Below, in pieces: positions 1-40,835 of a DNA stretch of 64,000 nt. The notes under the pieces are model-generated. The model searched no databases, had not been told where the DNA came from, and saw nothing but the letters and a program-made list of their open reading frames with translations. Source of the DNA: Mermis nigrescens (Eukaryota; Nematoda; Enoplea; Mermithida; Mermithidae); NCBI GenBank assembly GCA_036768485.1, contig JAVLUZ010000340.1:2367470-2431469 (forward strand). Reading direction: 5' to 3'. The first letter of the stretch is position 1. Each line of letters begins with the position of its first letter. Made by a program: the position numbers and the translations under genes.

Positions 1-2020
1 TGTTTAATTATGCGTAATTGATAGTATATTTGTCCTTTTTGTTCTAGCGGAACATTTTTCTTTGCCAGCACTTACTTTTACTTAGCATGATTTGAGTAAA
101 TAAGTCGGCAAACACATACGGTAACATGCCACAATAATGACATCAGTCCAAGAACGCGGAAAGCAATATTGTTCTGAACATCAGCATTGCATTTCTTAAA
201 CAAGACCGCCTAACCTTATTAAAACAAATTAAATGTATTCATTCAGCGTAAACTTTACGCAATTACTGGTTATAAAAAACACTTACTCTCAGATTCGTAA
301 TCCTGGCTTTACATGGAACCTTTTGAAAAAATTGAGCTTTTGCAACGTTCTAGAACTAAAAAATTTTCAGCGTTAACTTAGCATAACTACAGGGTGTAAA
401 GAAAGCATACTGTCAGATTCGTAATCCTGATCTAACGGAACATATTTTGAAAAAATTCACATTTCGCAATGCTATGGAAGTTAAATAAATTTGTAGTGTA
501 AACTTTACACATCATCAATAATTGAATAGTATAAAGTTTACATAACTACAGGGTGTTGAGGAAACTCACAGTCAGATTCGTAATTCTGACGTACATAGTA
601 CATTTTGAAAAGAATTAAGCTTTTGCCACGCTCTTGAATTGGAGTAAATTTTCAACGTAAAGTTTATACAACCACCGGGTGTAAAGAAGATTTTAGTCGG
701 ATTCGTAATCCTGATATTTCTCTGATATAACGACCAATATTTATGGAAAAAATTAACTCTTCACAATGATCTGAAGACAAATACATATTAGATGTAAACC
801 ACTATACACCACTGTTCAGTGTAAACAAATGCGCTCAGCTGATGTGTGATGTTTGACCCCTGGTACATTTGTAGACTTGTGATCATGTCCAGACTCATAA
901 CTGGAGAAGTTGGCAGAAAAAAAACAAGACAGAAACGCGTTTAACACCCCCCAATTTTCAATTTTACACCTCCCGGAAAAGCTAAATACTGATGTAAATC
1001 AACACAATTTGCTGTAACGTTCACCCCTCAAAGTGTACTTCATTTTTGCTCTATCCGTTTTATCCCCACTTCTAAAGGGAGTAAGTGGCGAGCAAAAAAG
1101 GGAAAACGTATTTTCCCACAATCCATCACATTGTAAACTTTGAAAATCTGAACCTAACTCTCATTTAGTGTAAAAGAATTCGGTTTGGGTCAGTTTGTAG
1201 ACTTTGAATGGTAGTAAGCTTGTGTGTGGAAAACTTCTGTTCCGCAAAATATTTCAGATATTGACTAATCAAGAAATGGAAGAATACGTGTTTTTTTCGC
1301 CAAATGTTACACCTCTCATTTCGAACTTTAAATAATTTTTAACTTTAAATAACTCAATATTCAATTTTGTTTAACGAAATTTGCTGCGACGTGTAACCCT
1401 TAAAAGGTATTCCATTTTTATTTTATTGAAATTGTACCAACTTATAATCGGAGAAGTTGGCAGAGAAATCTGAGACAACAAAACCTGTTTTTTTACACCA
1501 TTCACTACATTGTAAACTTCAAACCCCTGGATCTAACTCCGCATTTAGTGTACAGAAATTTGCTGGTAAGCAGAAAGTATCCCTTGGGTCCTAATACATT
1601 TTAATTAGAAAAATGTCTCGGTACTCATAACCGGAGTTGTTGGCAGACATAAAGATGCCAAAATTGCGACCAAAATCTGTCTGTACACCCGCAGATTTTT
1701 AAACTCTTTACACTCTCGAGATAATGCAAAATTCAAAAAACAAAAAATACGTTTTCAAAGAATTTCTTTCTCTACAATTCTACATTATTAAATTGTATGA
1801 GGCGTTTACGCTGAGTTGTCTGGAAATTGTCCTCGAAAACCGTCAAAAGCTTTTATATGTTATAAGGTTACACTAAACTTTACACGCTCATTACAATCTA
1901 GGTAGTAAGTATAAACAAAAATAAAAAACTTCCATCGAGTTTTTTAATTATTTATGCTTAAAAAACCGCACCTCCCAGATGTGTCCCGTTATATCTGTAG
2001 TTAGGCTCACTTTTTATTAC
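1..2020 (+). repeat. F-family large repeat, copy F1 (5' end cut by window)
   Basis: Homologous along its length to 19145-22360 and, in reverse orientation, to about 34230-36385. The first 60 bases match the right fold-back arm of copy F2. The rest holds degenerate repeats with GTGTAAA...TTTACAC words and a palindrome-like GATTCGTAATCCTG at about 293, 418, 573 and 698, spaced about 125-155 bp. The right end carries CCCGTTATATCTGTAG, shared with the end of F2. No coding potential was seen. Confidence 0.75.
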
Positions 2021-2140
2021 TTACCCAACTAAATTATACATACACTCTAACGCGCTAGTCGCTACCTATCATAATATATTCCAAATCAGATTATTAACAA
2101 TTTGGAATTTAGCGACAAGGCTATTTCATTCACTGAAAAA

Positions 2141-2146
2141 TTTATT
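2141..2146 (-). terminator. Candidate poly(A) signal of pfk
   Basis: AATAAA on the minus strand, roughly 160 nt downstream of the pfk stop codon. Position and motif fit; no transcript evidence. Confidence 0.5.
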
Positions 2147-2302
2147 TGCATAACGTTCTATAACACAAACTTTCTGCTAAGTTCTAAAAGAAGTAAGTAA
2201 ATAGCAAATAATTAGTAATCGATACAAAGAATGGAAGATATCAACAGCGGCGTAAAGCGGCGTTATGAAATGGCTTGGGGCGCTCATAGTCACATTCATG
2301 AC

Positions 2303-31124
<28,822 letters not shown>

Positions 31125-33182
31125 CTAGACAAAAGTTTAGGAAATTGCACAGCGTATTCACAAATTAAAACCGCATTTAGTCGAGCCAAGATCAATCGAG
31201 ATTAACATAAATAGCCAGATCGTGATCAATCAAGGGATCAAGCCAAATTCATAGGAATCAAGTTTACTTAGTGTAATAAAATTTTAATTTGGCACAAAAA
31301 TCGTAAGCTTATCTGAATTTTAAGATGGAAAACGTCTAACGACGATTTATACATAAATTACTTACTAACATTCCAATATGCCGATATCTCTTCTAGCTGA
31401 ATCGTTCAGTTATTGACATCGGTCAACAAACAGGTACCTACTGAATGATTCTAGCGTGAAGTTATCCAAGAGTAAGTAATATCCTTTTTTCTCTTGCTCA
31501 AAGCCTCTATGGCGAAGGAAGTTGCGGGAAAAATTCGTCTCCCGCATCATTTACTCAATGAGTGAACAACTTACCTTTAGAAATTGGCATTTGATTCGAA
31601 AAAAATTATTTAAGGACCTTGTGAACGTTCGATATTATGAATGAAAAAGTGTAATTTACTCATCTCGTTACCGATAGAGAAAATAAGATTGGCTGTTGCA
31701 CAAGAAGATTCGGGAGTAGGCAGAATTTTCCTAATGCGGGGTTGTGTAATTGGTAACGCAGTTTCTCAAAGAATAATCCGGAATCACTTATAAAGAAGTG
31801 CACTTTGACATTTTCCACATGCTGAACATTTTAAAACAATTAAATCAATTTGTAAAGGAAACATTTTCCTAATTTTTCCTAAAAACCCCCATATAATATC
31901 TTGTCTTGAGAAGTCAGGGCTTACAGAAGGCCGATGATTGGTGCAAATACTCTAATCAACTCGGCCAGAGAATATGTTATTCTGAGCGGATCAATCTACA
32001 TATTTTAACTACATTTTTCAATTTTTGAAAAAAATATACGCGAAACATGAAGTCAATTAAGAGACTGCGTTATTTCGTGAATGACAAGACGCGAAATTTC
32101 GTAGTTTCAAACAGCCACCAACTTGGATAGAATTTTCGTAAATATATAGAACGCGATCCAAAACAAAATGTTTAAAATCATCTCAATTTCCATTTCCTAG
32201 CCATGACTTCAAAAAAGTGAACGAAAAGAAACTTTATTTAAAATTCACCATTTCACAACACATCTAAGATTGAGTGGCACGATAACTATTTTCGGAACTT
32301 CTGCCGTAACAAGCGACAGGAAAGTTGAGGAAAATTTCTTTGTCACAAAATGACTTCTACAAATTAGGCGATAAGCAAGAAACTTTTCTCGCTCCTTTCA
32401 TATATGCATAGCAATCAGACTTGTTCTTGGGGGGATTTGGGTGGGGTTTGACCCTCAGAATGGCAACTGACCCCCCCCGAAAAACGGCTGCGACCCCCAG
32501 AATTGTCGATTTTTCGTAAAAGTTGGTAAAAGTTGCAAAAAGTGTGCTTTATTAAGCGTTTTAGCTCATTTTTGGCTCAAAAATCTCAAATTTCTGGCGC
32601 TTAGCGCCATATACTCATTTTTTGACTAAATTTACTTACGCTTTTCTCAATTTTTTCATATTTTTTGAAACTTTTCTCACGTTTTTATGTTTTAGAAAAA
32701 ATGAGGATTGTCTGAAACGTCAAAAACAGCGTTTGTGACGTATACCATTCGTTTTAGTAGCCCAAAAGGCACTTTTTAAACATTTTTTGGGCCCAATCAA
32801 CCTCCCCAGAATTCCCATGCTTTACATTTATGGTAAGCAATGTGTTTTCTCGAAGTAAGTCCGAATCGTTCTTTCAAGTTTTTAAGCATTTCTTCTTTTA
32901 TTGGTATTAAATGACAGATTGCTAAACAAGGGCTTACTTCAAAACTGATGATACGGGTGATACGGTCATGTCAAGATCAAATGAGATTGAATATAAATCG
33001 CTGTATTCGTCATTATCTAGAAGTAAAAGATGGTCATAACACGAGTGTCAATTACGCTACACTAAATGGAGATTAAACTAAACTACAGAAAGGATTTTCG
33101 ATATATAGTTCAGGCGCAAATCAAAGCTCATGTCTAAATTGGATTCAGCATGCTGCGATTTTGAGTTAGTCGAACCATCTAC
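31125..33182. other. Upstream of the first PFK exon found; no gene recognised
   Basis: Should contain, or lead to, the missing 5' exon and promoter of pfk, but no exon could be supported. 32415-32825 is a G/C-run repeat resembling the A/B MITEs, with a TGGCGC-TTA-GCGCCA palindrome at 32595. Confidence 0.5.
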
Positions 33183-33735
33183 CGTAAATACTCGCGTATA
33201 AGACACCAAATTTTTTCAACTTTTTTAGGCTAAAAATAGGGGGTGTCTTATACGCGGGTACAAGGAATTTTTAATTTGAAAAAGCAAGCAAAAAGTTGTG
33301 AAATGTGATGCTTGGAAAACTTAAACACGCAGTTTAATGATAAAGCATGAATAATTCTAATTTTGTTTCTATGTTGCGCCACTTTGTGATCATTCAAGTT
33401 GTGACACCCAAATCGCTTGCAGCCTTTGAAAGTGATTCAGCTGACTTTATTGCATTGAGCTTGTAACTCGCTGTGTATGATTGTCGATGCATTTTTGCTG
33501 AATTCATTGTAAAAAGAATGGCCCTAGTGGCCAAATCGCAAACTGGATGACAAAATTATCCTAAAGGACAACATCCTACAGTATTTGTTCAACTATGTGC
33601 TCTACTTTATTGGAAATTATCAACTTGAAAACCGGTGGTGTCTTATACGCGAATACATAGTTTTTCTGGCCCAAAGGCTACAAAAAGTAGCAAGTGTCCT
33701 ATACGCGAGTGTGTCTTATACGCGAGTGTTTACGG
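33183..33735. mobile_element. pogo/Tigger-like MITE with TA duplication
   Basis: The 25-bp terminal inverted repeats begin CCGTAAATACTCGCGTATAA and CCGTAAACACTCGCGTATAA, with one mismatch over 25 bp. Flanked by TA (33181-33182, 33736-33737). The terminal word GTGTCTTATACGCG recurs internally near 33245, 33628 and 33690, so each end can form its own hairpin. TIRs of this kind are seen in pogo/Tigger-like elements of invertebrates. No transposase. Confidence 0.85.
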
Positions 33736-34010
33736 TATGTAGGGTTAATCTTGACAGCTCACGCCTGCCTACTGTAACTGCGGTCGTTCCGCAGATATCT
33801 TACTTAGTAATAATATGTCACCCCATGCAGCAACAGTGGGACATTCCCAGGAGTGCGCTTTTTCAAAAGATAGATAATGAAAAAAAGGTTATGGAGGTTT
33901 TTCTTTACACTCAATATTCAGTTAGGATTGTGCTTTTAAAGTATTATCGTAGTGTCATAGAATATAATTTTTTAAATTTCGGTCGGTCTCATGACTCATC
34001 TAGCTCATTT

Positions 34011-34227
34011 TGGGATCTTTTGAAGAATTTCCCCGCCACCGTTTTTTAGCCGATCCATAAAAGCTGCAGTAACGAAACTTTACATACAATTCGCTTTACA
34101 TACAACTAGCTTATTTTTTGCGCAGAAGTCAATAAAGGTTATATACATTCATACCTAAAATTTGATTACTGCGTCTTTATTTCCTCTCTTAAAAAACGGT
34201 CGCGGGGAAATTGTTCAAAAGGTCCCA
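34011..34227. mobile_element. Short-TIR MITE, family D copy D2
   Basis: Imperfect 37-bp inverted ends at 34011-34047 and 34191-34227, beginning TGGGATCTTTTGAAGAATTT. The inner part TTTTTTAGCCGATCCATAA matches D1. No clear target duplication. Confidence 0.72.
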
Positions 34228-36385
34228 GTTTCGCATTCTATTTAGTCAAAATTTTCAAAATGTAGACAATTGAGTAAGTTCAAATCGTCATTTTTTTAAG
34301 TAACTTGCTCCCGGAGGAACAGTGTAAAAGTGTAAAAATCTGAGGTTTAAAAACACATTCTGGTCGAGTTTTCTATTTTTTGTATGTATGTCTGCCAAAT
34401 TTTCCGAATAAGAGTATGCAAAAAAATATTTTTAAGCAAAAGTACGTTCTATGCTTCAAGGGCTACACGATGAATTTGATAGTCTTCGTATAAAGTAAAT
34501 ACAGAGTCAGTTCCGATAGTTCAAAGTTTATACTCTGGTAGTGGACGAAAAAACACGTTTTTACCTTCTTTTAGTTTGTCAACCGCTTTGATTATATATC
34601 GGGACGTGCAAGATATTATAAAAATACGTCTTGAGGGTTACACAGCTCACTTAAAAGCGTTTCTTTAAACTCAGTACAGAGTCACACTAGTGATGTAAAG
34701 TTTAAACTTTGGGGTACAAAATACATGTTTGTGACCGTTTTTTGTCTGTTAACTACTACAGTTATGCATCAAATGGTGCGAAGTGTTCTGAAAATAGAGT
34801 ATATGTCAGCGATTACACATCGCATTTGGTCGCGTTTCTTTACACTCAATACTGAACAGTTTTGGAGGTGTAAAGTTCCAATTTACGAGTGACAAGAAGT
34901 TTTTGCCAGGTTTTTGTCTGTCAACTTCTCGCGATGTTGGACTGGGACTTGATCCTAATTATAAAAATGTACTTAGCATCGAGGATAACACAAGCACGTC
35001 GGCGCGTTTATTTACACCAAATTGTACGTTAGCTGTAAAGTATACACTGAAAACCCGTTTTATTTCCAAAGCGTTGCAAAACGTGAGTCTATTTCAAAAT
35101 GCTCTCCATGACGGCAGGATTACGAATCTCAATGCGAGTTTACTTTAAATCAATCAGTTGTGTAAAGTATACACTGAAAATAAACCTCAGTTTGATAGCG
35201 TTGCAGAAACTTAATTTGTTCAAAATATTTTCAGTAAGAATAGTATTACGAATGTGACTTTAAATTTTCTTTGCATTCAGTGGTAATTTAAAATTTACGC
35301 TAAACATAAACTTTAGATCCAGAACGTTAAAGAACGTTAATTTTTTTAAACTGTTCTCCGTGAAACCAGGATTACGAATACAAGTTTAAGCTTTCTTTAC
35401 ATTCTATGCTTGTGTAAAGTTTGCACCAAAAATTAACTTTAGTTCCATAACGTTATAGACGATAAATTTTTAAACTATTACCGGAATATCAGGATTGCGA
35501 ATCTGACTTTAAATTTTGTTTACACTTAAGAACGCTAAAGTTTACAACGAAAAATAACTTAAGTTCGGGAGGTTGTTTTGTAAACTGTTCTTAGCAACAT
35601 GAATCTAACTTTAAATTTTGCTGTCATTATTTTGGCATACCGTAATGTGTTTACGAACTGATCTACTCAAATCTTGCTAATTATTAGTTGGTTTCTAACA
35701 AAGCAAAAGGCTCTGATGGAACAAATAGAACGAATATAGGTACCTGCTTTGAATTACGTATCATTAAGGACATAAAAAGGAGGGAATAAGGAAAAGTTAC
35801 CTTTGCCTGTAAAAGTTGAAAGAATCTGCATAAAATTATATTTCCGCTAAAAACGCAAAAATCGGAGCATATTCTGGGGCCTCTGAAAAAAAACGTGCCT
35901 TACAGAGCATTGTTCACTGGCTCAGAAAAAGAGATTTTGAGAATGCTTTGATATTTCAATAGCCGATTTTGTTTCCTTTCAATATCAAATTTCTCATTCA
36001 TTCAATTTTCAATATAAAATCAATCGTCAGAGGCTTGATAGATGAATTATGACAAGCATATCATGTTGTTAATTACAGGCCCACAGCAATAGCATGGCAA
36101 TGCTCATCAGGTCGTTTTTGATTAGTGATCGCTTCATTCAAGGAATGAGCTATTCTTTATTTGTTTTTACGACAAGGGTGCGACTCCCTCCTGCAGGCCG
36201 CGGAGTATACTTTGAGTTTTTGCACTTCTTAGCAGAATCCTAATTTTTAGCATTTTCTTACAACTTCACAAGCATAGGTGACTTTTCCCTAGTCTTTTAT
36301 ATCCTTAATGATGCGTAATTTCAAGTAGGTAGATTTGTTGCTTTTATTCCATCGGACCCTTTTTCTTTGCTAATAGGTACACATA
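34228..36385 (-). repeat. F-family large repeat, copy F3 (reverse orientation)
   Basis: Reads as the reverse complement of F1/F2. GGATTACGAAT words lie at about 35118, 35364 and 35490 with diverged versions between, spaced about 122-126 bp. The fold-back head has arms about 35700-35893 and 36199-36380, both containing the ATTCCATCGGA-type end. More diverged than F1 versus F2. The frame 33585-34049 that overlaps its start is not a gene. Confidence 0.7.
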
Positions 36386-36400
36386 TTTAGGTAGGTAGCC

Positions 36401-36653
36401 ATAGATGCACAGCATGGCCGATATGGGGGAGGGGTCAACAATTGAGCTTTTTGGGCCAAAATGTCCTCAAAAACTAGTAAAAGCGCTCAAATAGCGTTAA
36501 AACTATCTTATTACACAGGTTCTGCAATTTAAAGCACTTTTAGAGAAAATTTTCGATTTTCGATCGTTTTTGGCCTTCAATTTGTCTCAATTTCCCTACA
36601 AAATTTTCCATTTTTTCATTCCGGGGTCTAGAAACCGCCACGTGCATGTCTGG
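36401..36653 (+). mobile_element. hAT-type MITE, family A copy A7
   Basis: Starts CATAGATGCACAGCATGGCC and ends CACGTGCATGTCTG. Flanks TAGGTAGC and GTAGGTAA are similar but shifted by one base. 253 bp. Confidence 0.8.
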
Positions 36654-38257
36654 TAGGTAAATGCACATAGTACCTACATATAAAAGCGTTGGTGTGTGAC
36701 CGTTGCTACATCACATACGTACTATATGCATATGGAATGCATAGCATGACTTTTTGAGCTAAACTGGCCGTAAAAATTGATTCAAACATTAAAATAACTA
36801 CCATTGATCTAGCTTAATTGACCGTTTCTGGAGTAAAACGGGAACTTTTCCATGAAAACTAGTTTTTGACTGTCTTGAGCCTTGAACCATATTTGTTTTT
36901 TATAAAATTTCCTCTTTTGTCCATCTGGGTTGGTCATCATGACCGTGAATGTGCAGCCATACCGTCCTCGAAATTTTGTTCGCAACTTTTGCACATAAGG
37001 TGTCTGTCTATAGCATGCTTTGATCTTACCCTTAGCAGTCATTACGTATGAGTAGCAGGTAGCGAATCGACGATTGAGGAGCTCGACCAAATGGGTACTG
37101 AAATTGAAGCTCTTATTTACAGTGTAAAACAGCTTACTTAAATTAAATTTGCTTAAGGTTTACAGTCAATTTTTTAGGTGAATGAAGTCGCTTATTAACC
37201 AAATATCCTTATTACTGTGAAACCTGACTTCTTCATGGCTCCAAGGAGTACGTACATTATGTAGGTTGCCATCGGACATACCTACACATAAGATGTTTAG
37301 GGAAAAAAATTTCTGAAAAAAGCAAAATGAAGGCTGAAGTGGATGAAAACGAAAGTTTAGCTGTAAAAATGCGTGAAATTGATCTTAAATTTGTGGAATT
37401 TGACCTAAAAAATAAAAAGCAGTTCCACCAAATTTAATACAAAGTGGCTTATAAATATGATGTAGCTTTGCCAAAAGGCGATGTTGCAGATCATCCAATA
37501 ACTCCTTTAAGTTTAAAACACTTTTTTAGTCACTTTAAACTTTTTCTGACATAAACTGAAAGCGCACCTACAATGGTCTGTTTCTAAGAATTTTCATCGA
37601 CAGTAAGCCGAGGGTTACGATAATTATATATCAGATCAACGCTATAATCGCAACCTGTCAGCTTATCGTCAGAGATAGTTTTAAAATTTATGACCGAAGT
37701 TGTGTGAAGCAGACCTATAAATACCTACGATTAAATATGAATCAATCCAATGCATCTACGTATGTACATAGAATGTTGGTTTAGAACATCAGAAAATCGT
37801 TAAGTCAAAAAATTGATAAAAATTAAAGTAACTGCGGAGGTGCTAGGATTTGATCAGAAACTGTACGTAGTTCAAACCAGTTTTTGAGGCCATTTTGGCT
37901 CGAAAAAACTGGCTGACTTTACATACCAGTCATCGACAAATATAGTGTTGAGTTGCGACCAGACACACACGTGGGTGAGTGAGATTGGGTCTGACTCCCC
38001 AGAATGAAATGGAGGAAAATTTTCTGCAGAAAAATAAGCAAAACATTTTCCACAAAAGTGCCCTAAAATTATCAGGATTTGCGGATTATCTAATTTTTTA
38101 CATTTATACCAGCTTTTGAGGATATACGCCAGCTTATGCGGTGTTGACGTTATTAGGGACGCTGCATTGAATAACTTTTACACGCATTAGCAGTACAGTA
38201 GCTGGTCTTCTGAATTTTCGGGGACAAAGATTTTGAAGCTGGATATCTCAGCAATTA
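36654..38257. other. Repeat-derived sequence without genes
   Basis: Includes a copy of the repeat found at 2516 and 55616 (about 37580-37640), reversed A-family words at 37960-38100, and the left half of a hAT-like repeat (from about 38195) that is interrupted by the LTR element. A minus-strand 93-codon frame at 36809-37090 has no recognisable motif. Confidence 0.5.
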
Positions 38258-38261
38258 CTTG

Positions 38262-38990
38262 TGTAAATACAATGGGTGCCCTATGTATACGGAATCAACA
38301 TAGGACACGGATGTATTTGCCTTCGAGAGTTACTTAGGCACGTAGGTACTTAAGTCTACGCTTAGCGCTGGTCCCGATTGCACAGCCTGGGATCGCTTTT
38401 GATCTTTGGACCCTTACAGACCCTACGGCTTCGATCCCCTCAGCCCTAATATTGCTGGCTGCTTCTGGTTGGGTGATCTCAGCAGCTACGCCCTAAGACC
38501 TAAGGCTACTTACCTAATCTCGGAATTTGCTGCGGAGGTCAGTTGACCTATCTCAAAACTCAAGTTGAATATTTAACTTCTTTTCAAGGTTAGATTCTAA
38601 CAAACGTGTTTTGGTTCCTAATACGTGTAGCACAATAAACTTTGAAAACAACAAGATTGAGCTCTACACTGATCAATCATCCTAAAGATTAAATAATATT
38701 TTTGATTAATTTTTGGTTTAAGAAAAGATTTAAGACTTTCGGATAAAAGTAGCAATCACACGGAAATTACCTATCCTTCCACTCGGATGAGTTGAAATCC
38801 TCGACGTGGGCAATAACCGACCTAACCCTCGGTATAACCAAAAACCCCTGGGTAGGTTTTTCTCTATTTTATTTCGAACGAAGAATCCACGGCCTGTAGC
38901 CAGACAACCAAACAAAGCAAAACGAAAAACAAAAACGTACGGACTATACACACGTACGGTGGCCAACAAGACTGCCATAACACAACTCAC
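38262..38990 (-). repeat. Second, truncated 3' LTR copy
   Basis: Nearly identical to 54104-54840. Lacks roughly the first 310 bp (U3 side) and abuts the full 3' LTR. Carries the outer end of the element and its target duplication. Confidence 0.88.
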
Positions 38991-38998
38991 AATGCAAA

Positions 38999-40038
38999 TG
39001 TAGAGCCCCTAACGTCTACGGAATCGACGTAGGGACTGATACATTACCTTCGAGATTTACCTAGGTACGTAGGTACTTAAGTCTACGCTTAGTGCTGGCC
39101 CCGATCGCGCGGCTCTAATGGCTTTCGATCTTTGGACCCTTAGAGACCTTACGGCTTCGATCCCCTCAGCCCTAATATTGCTGGCCGCTTTTATGTCGGG
39201 TGATCTCAGCAGCTACGCCCTAAGACCTAAGGCTACCTACCTAGTCTCGGTATTGCCGCGGAGGTCAGTTGACCTATCTCAAGCTCAAGTTGTGATTTAA
39301 CTTATTTTCAATCAGTGCCTGATTCGAAATGTTTTTGGTTCCTAATTTGTGTAGCACGCTGAACTATGAAAACAACAACAACGAGCTCTATGCTGATCAA
39401 TCATCCTTAAAGATTAGATAATAATTTTGATCAATTTTTGGCTTGAGAGATAAATTATGATTTTCGAATAAAATAGACTATCATACGAAATTTACCTATC
39501 AGTCCACTAGATGGGTGGAAATCCTCGACGTAGGGATGGTGGCCGACCTAACCCTCGGTATAACCAAAACCACTGGGTAGGTTTTCTATATTTTAATTCG
39601 ACGCAGAATTCACGGCCTATAGCCGGACAACAAAATACGCAAAAGAAAAACGATAATGTACAGTCGAACAACCGGCCAACGAAAAAACCAAAAGCCAGAC
39701 TAAACTACAACGTTACGTACACTGGCCTCAAGGACCATTACAGTAAATTAAAGAAAGATCAATTTAACGTAATACTGAATCACTTTTATCTCAGATCAAA
39801 AGTTCTCGATTCACGTAAGCGGTATGCATTAAACAATTACTATTATCATACACTTAACTCTATGCTACCGGACAAGTATCTAAATGTTTTTTATTATTGA
39901 AAATTTGGGGAAATAATGGGAAGACCGAAGGCATAGCCCACAGTGCACTATCATAGATAGCTACTAGTATTGGCTATGTTATGGCTATCGCGAACTGCTA
40001 AGGCAGGTTCGCCTACACGTGTAACTCTCGCAGTTACA
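38999..40038 (-). repeat. 3' LTR, full-length (1,040 bp), diverged from the 5' LTR
   Basis: Termini TGTAGAG...GTTACA on the plus strand. Its U3 side is preceded by a polypurine tract on the minus strand, as expected for a genuine 3' LTR. By eye it differs from the 5' LTR far more than 38262-38990 does. Confidence 0.88.
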
Positions 40039-40047
40039 CTCCCCCAC
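40039..40047 (-). other. Polypurine tract
   Basis: Minus-strand GTGGGGGAG directly before the TGTAAC start of the 3' LTR; the usual primer site for plus-strand DNA synthesis. Confidence 0.75.
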
Positions 40048-40835
40048 GTATAGAAAAAAAATTTGACACGAAGTGGAGAATTTTTTCGGGGGTACCAACA
40101 ACACGAATAGCGTCGGCGACGCTCTACAACTCGACTCTCTGGCGTTCGCAACGCCTCTACTCTGGCGTCCGCAACGCCTCATCCTGAGCAAACGTGAAAA
40201 ACGAAAATAAAAAGAACAAAAAAATAACAAATATCGATAACCGGTAATGGTCAACGCATGACCTCGTTCGCACTCAGGAAAACTCTCGAGCAACACTCAC
40301 AATGGCGCTAGGGATAACTATATTGTTGCCCGAGTAATGATGAACTCCGGTCTTGGACAACATAGCATAATATTCGATTATGCTGTCCCATTAGCCTCCT
40401 TCAGTCCCCGGGTAATGAGAAAAATTTTGAATTGAAAAATTTGTAGATTGGGTATAAATTAACCCCTTGTCCGTTAAAGAGTTAAGGTACCATAATAGTA
40501 ACACCGCTAATTGAGCACAAGAAAAATTAAGACACGGAATGATAAGGCAAAATTATGCTGAGCAAAAAATTAAAGTCACTGACGAATTAAAACACGAGGT
40601 AAAACGAGAAAAAATGGCAAATTATGCGAGATAACGGGGAAAAATACAAGCACCGTCAAAGAAAAAATTTACAGCAAGAGAAAAATGACAAGAGAAAAAA
40701 TACACAAGAAATAAACGATACACGAAGTCCTGGAATCCACATCAGGACGAAAAACGAAAAAATTGACAAAAAGCTGCTGGTCGAAGTCGACGCCGTCGCA
40801 GAGTTCCAAAAGTTCAGTACGTCGAACTTTGTAAA
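40048..40835 (-). other. Region between the extra ORF and the polypurine tract
   Basis: About 790 bp without a supported gene: A-rich on the plus strand, with short frames only. The 3' untranslated part of the LTR element. Confidence 0.6.

Noticed and set aside
33585..34049. 154-codon plus-strand frame
   Set aside because: Runs from a pogo-like MITE into MITE D2, has no recognisable domain and no coding-like composition.
36809..37090. 93-codon minus-strand frame
   Set aside because: Basic and Tyr-rich by chance; no family resemblance, in repeat-derived sequence.
39511..39900. 129-codon plus-strand frame
   Set aside because: Lies inside an LTR, antisense to the element, not kept open in the other LTR copies.
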